From: Tyto alba
Lineage: Eukaryota; Chordata; Aves; Strigiformes; Tytonidae
Length of the DNA: 64,000 bases
Assembly (NCBI RefSeq): GCF_018691265.1
Contig: NW_024881296.1
Location: 12,183,427-12,247,426 of the forward strand
Direction of reading: 5' to 3'
Position 1 is the first letter of the stretch, and the number at the start of each line of letters is the position of its first letter. The translations under genes and the position numbers were made by a program. Shown piece by piece: positions 60,001 through 64,000 of this stretch. The notes under the pieces are model-generated. The model ran no database searches and had not been told where the DNA came from. It was given only the letters and a program-made list of their open reading frames with translations.

Positions 60001-63000
60001 CGGCTCAGTATATATTCAAGCTGCGGCCTTGGCGCTGGTGGCCACAGGCCCCGTGTCTCTTCCCCACAGCTGGCTCTCTGGGGCGCAGCACCCACGGCCT
60101 GGCGTGCTGCAGGTGTCCCTGCTCCCCTCCTGAACCAGAACGGCTGCTTCTGGCCCCTGCCAGCTTGGGGGTCCCGGTGCTGGTGTGGCTTCCCGTTTCC
60201 CCTCACATCTGCTGTGGGCAAGGTATCCCCGTGGCTCTTGTCGCAGATGTCAAACCTGCAAGCGTGTTTGCAGTGTATTGCAGCTTTGCCTATGTGGTTT
60301 TGCTGACTTAAGAATCTAAATTAGTGTTTCTAGAACCAGGGGTTATATGCAAGAGGCCATTTTCACCAGGGACACCAGAACATGGCCCCAAGCTTATTCA
60401 TGAGGAAAAAAAAATAATGGAAAAAACCAATAGCAGAGAAATGCCTGCATGGTGCATACTTGAGGGTTTAGAAGTGGAACTGATGTCTCAGTGGCTGTTT
60501 TCATTCTTGCCTGCTTCACAGAATCAACACCCCAGGGGGAAGAACTTTTTTTTTGTAAAGTAGCTATTAAAAAGATGTAAATCTGAATGATGCAATTATT
60601 GCTAAGACAGCTATTCAGAAACCTGAGTCACTGAGCAGTCACAATCTGCAGATGTCTAGCGGGTTGTAGAGTTCAATTTTAGTTGCTTCTTTGCTCTTTC
60701 ATGTTTACTCTAACCAAGAATTTGAGGATCTATAAAAGCCACTCGAAAAAGTTTAACTGTCTTGTAAAGCTAGGAAGATATATAACAGAAAATTAAATAT
60801 AAAGTTGACAGAGAACATTTTTTAAAAAAAAAAAAAACAAAACCAAACTGAAAATATCTAAATCCTGAATGTCAGTGCAAAGAGATGCTATGACTAAGTA
60901 GTCATTTCAGTACAAAGATGTTGAACAACTGCAAAGGATATGAGGCAATTGTGTGTAAACACTTCAAATAGTCCCTTAAACATTCAGTATAGTCCATAGT
61001 ATTAGTATTTTTGCTCGTGCTAAAAAAGGACATAGCCGTGATTTCTGCACAGAGCTTGTGGGAAGTCACTAAAAGCCACAAACAAGGAGCTGCTGAAGTC
61101 AGTTTCTCCAGTCTTGCTGACACAATGGCAAACTTTGTTTCAGTGCACTTACTTCTGAGGCCGTAGATCATCTCGTGGCTCCACAAACCATGGGCTAGAT
61201 TGGTGTTTCAGGATACAATTTTCCAGTATAGCTGAATCATATTAACACCTCACCATTGTCAACACAAATACTCGCTCGAATCTCAAAATAAATTTGAGCC
61301 TGTCATGGTAGTGTCCTAGCAATGTGGTATTAGTGTAATGCCACTTTCCAAAGAGGTCTCAGGCACACGAATCCATTGTTCTGCTATTTTTATTTGATGT
61401 AGAAGAGTTTTATGTTTTGGTATGTTTTCTTCGTGGGTATAGAACCAGTGAAGAAAACTATGAAAGCTTCACTTCCAGAAAACCTGTAAAGATCAAGCTA
61501 ATCAATACTGATTGGTACTGCAAGGTTTAGAATTTGTATTTGGTAGAATGTGGTATTATGGGTCTGTCATTCCTCCACCCCCTTTTCTTTGCAAACTAAA
61601 TGGAGGCTTTCATTCTAATAAGGTAAGAGATATTAAATACTCTTTATTGATATGATTCTCTGACTGTATTTATAGTACTAAAAGGTGGTAACTCTTGACC
61701 AAAGTACAAACACAAATGATGTCTAATGCCCCTTGTCAAAAACACGCATTTTCTGTAGTACAACTAAGAACTTAAAATAAAACTGCGCAGAAACTCCCAA
61801 TTGCACTTACTTTGGTTCATTTACTATAAGCATGAAAATCCAGCAAGAGCATGCAATGTTAAAGTACTGTTTTTTTCCTCTAACACATACGGACTGTATT
61901 AACTTTTTTTGCGATTTGAGCAAGCTGAATCTGCTCTGTGAGAAGTCAGGTGAGCGTTTAGAGGTGGCACAAAGTGTTAAGAGTTTATGTTCAAGGAATG
62001 AAGGAATGTAACTGCCTTCTCTGGCATTAGCAAGCTAGTATATGGGATTGACTTTGTAAAATTGAACCCATGGTAGACATGTACACTGATGAAGTTTAGG
62101 TTGTATTGTCTTCTGAATTGTTCAATGTTATTGACTGGATATGAAGAACTGAAGCAGTTACATTTATCACAAATTTCACTTTAATTTGGGTACATTCAGG
62201 CTTTTAATATGACTGCATTTCCTGCCTCCCAATAAATTGCAAGAGACTTCAGACAGGAATTTTTAGTGGATAAACACTGAATGGAAGCAGTGTGAGATCT
62301 GCATTTCGTTCAGATGTGAAGAGATATGTAGAATTGTTACATATGTATGTTTTCAATTATTTTGGTGAAGTGTCGCATATATTCTGATTAGGTATTTAAA
62401 AAAAAATGACACATAAAGTAGTTTAGAGGAGAATTTAGGTAAGAACTTTAGCAGTTCAGAAAATCAAGGGTGAGCATGAATGAAAGAAAAATGCTGTAAC
62501 AAGCAAAATGGCCAACTGGACTATGAGCTAATACTCAGCATGGCAGATGGGTCACAGAGGACTATTCCTTTCTCCTTATTAATAATTCTTAATTGTGTTG
62601 AAGGGCTACTGAACAATCAATACTTTTCTGATACTGTTTTTCCTACTGTAAGCAATTTATGCGTTTCAGAAAAAGAACAGACTGAAGAAACAGCCCTTGG
62701 CAATGAAAATGTCAGGGCACATAGTCCGTAATGTGGACTTTCTGTTAAAATTGGTTCTACCTGTGACAATGATATAAACCTCAGATATTTTACAGTGCAG
62801 TCGTATCTACACTAGAACAGTGGCTGCAGAAAAGTGGTCTATGGGCCATCATTAGCTAATCTGCAGGTATCCTACAGAACTGGGTTAAACAAAATGTTTA
62901 AATTTGTCACATTAACCTCATTAAACATTCAATAAGAGTTAATTTAATTTTACTTCCTGATTATTTACAGCATCTTTAGAACATTTTCCTGTTTTAATTT

Positions 63001-64000
63001 GATGCTAAGATGTACAGTGGCTTACAAAAAATATTGGGTGTTGGAAGTGCCATAGTCAAAAAAAGGCTAAGAATCACTGTGCCAGACACGGTTGGCGTAT
63101 GTAGCTCTTCAAACTCTCCAGAATGCTGTCACCTTACCTTAGGAGGGAGATAAATAATTACACAGTTAGGACATACGCAATGTTATTTGAACAGTGTGCT
63201 AATGTAATTGATCCCTGCTTGTTGCTTGTTATTACTGTATTTAAATCAGTTTTTCCAGTTAAAATTTTCCTTCATTATTTTTGTTAGATTCATTAATCTT
63301 TTTATCATTATAAAAATGAGATTAAGAACATTATAAAATCATATTTGTATATGTTGTCACAATTGATATATTTGCAGCCACTAGCAAGTGTTTTCAACTC
63401 TATGGTTAGATATATCTAGAATATGAAGAAACCTTACTTATTGAGTGGGACTTTCCTGATGTATGTACTGCAGAAGATAAAATGTAAGAACTTAAAAAAT
63501 CATAAACATCACCACAATAGCAAGATTTTTAATTTTGAGTATTTGGGAGAATAGCTAAGATAATACATGATACTTTTGAAATTTCATTGGCAGTTTACAG
63601 AAGTACGTTTTTTACATGCAAGTGTAAATATGGTAGCAGCTGACAAGACTGGAGATATACAGGAAAATAAATAAAGCTAAATCCTTTGCTTAGAAATAAT
63701 ATTTGTAAATTGTGATTTGCAAAGACAACTATTTTTTATAATACTAAAAAAAACTAAAACAAAAATTTGAGTTCTTCAGATCTGCATATTCCATGCTTCT
63801 CTAAAAGAAAGGCAAACAAATTCCTGTCTTTACAGAGCAGGAATAAAATGAAGTTTTCTGTATATATGATATTCTAAGCTAAATATTTACCTATAATATG
63901 TAAATATGAGAAAGGACATATATGGTACAAGTTAGCTTTTATTACAGTGTTCCCCCCAGAATTTCATTGCTGCTTGCGATCCAAGCAGCAGCCTACCCTC
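60001..64000. other. AT-rich upstream flank of ADSS2, no gene recognised
   Basis: Beyond the CpG island the sequence becomes AT-rich. Short ORFs (for example 62480-62731, 83 aa) lack codon bias and splice context. No exon resembling CATSPERE or DESI2, the genes expected on this side from mammalian synteny, was recognised within 4 kb. Confidence 0.6.

Noticed and set aside
62480..62731. 83-codon frame upstream of ADSS2, considered as a CATSPERE or DESI2 exon
   Set aside because: No similarity recalled to either protein, AT-rich codons and no flanking splice sites.

Overview
This window looks like a nuclear chromosome segment from a bird. The clearest signs are a typical avian CR1 LINE 3' end at about 20.4-20.8 kb, long vertebrate-style introns with GT-AG borders, a single strong CpG island, and a gene order that matches human 1q44 (SPMIP3/C1orf100 followed by ADSS2, which lies on the avian chromosome 3 equivalent). 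These identifications come from reading translated exons and recalling the families; no database search was run.

Layout. (1) 1-14.1 kb is fairly GC-rich intergenic DNA. I see no complete gene there, but it holds decayed transposon relics (tRNA-derived SINE, MIR-like, CR1-type reverse transcriptase), two homeodomain-motif-rich AT islands that look like conserved enhancers, a 32-base C run, a telomere-like G-quadruplex and one orphan exon-like ORF at 4663-4784. (2) 14.16-15.53 kb on the + strand holds three small exons, confidently spliceable in one frame, that encode a protein resembling SPMIP3 (C1orf100), a sperm axoneme protein. A plausible terminal exon lies at 15714-15817, with AATAAA at 15895. 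(3) 20.0-59.4 kb on the - strand is a complete 13-exon ADSS2 gene (adenylosuccinate synthase, non-muscle isozyme). Every junction keeps the frame, giving 451 codons plus stop, and the probable 3' UTR runs down to about 18.7 kb. (4) 58.6-60.0 kb is a CpG-island promoter carrying two inward-facing ZNF143-type motifs. (5) 60-64 kb is AT-rich DNA upstream of ADSS2 in which I find no convincing exon.

ADSS2 makes adenylosuccinate from IMP, aspartate and GTP, the committed step of AMP synthesis. It is a housekeeping gene, in keeping with its CpG-island promoter. SPMIP3 and ADSS2 are transcribed toward each other, with their 3' ends only about 3 kb apart. In mammals the ADSS2 promoter is shared head-to-head with CATSPERE, a sperm Ca-channel subunit whose complex birds are reported to have lost. 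Here the divergent side carries no recognisable CATSPERE exon within 4 kb, although the symmetric promoter architecture remains. I found no prokaryotic-type system, CRISPR array, operon or intact mobile element.
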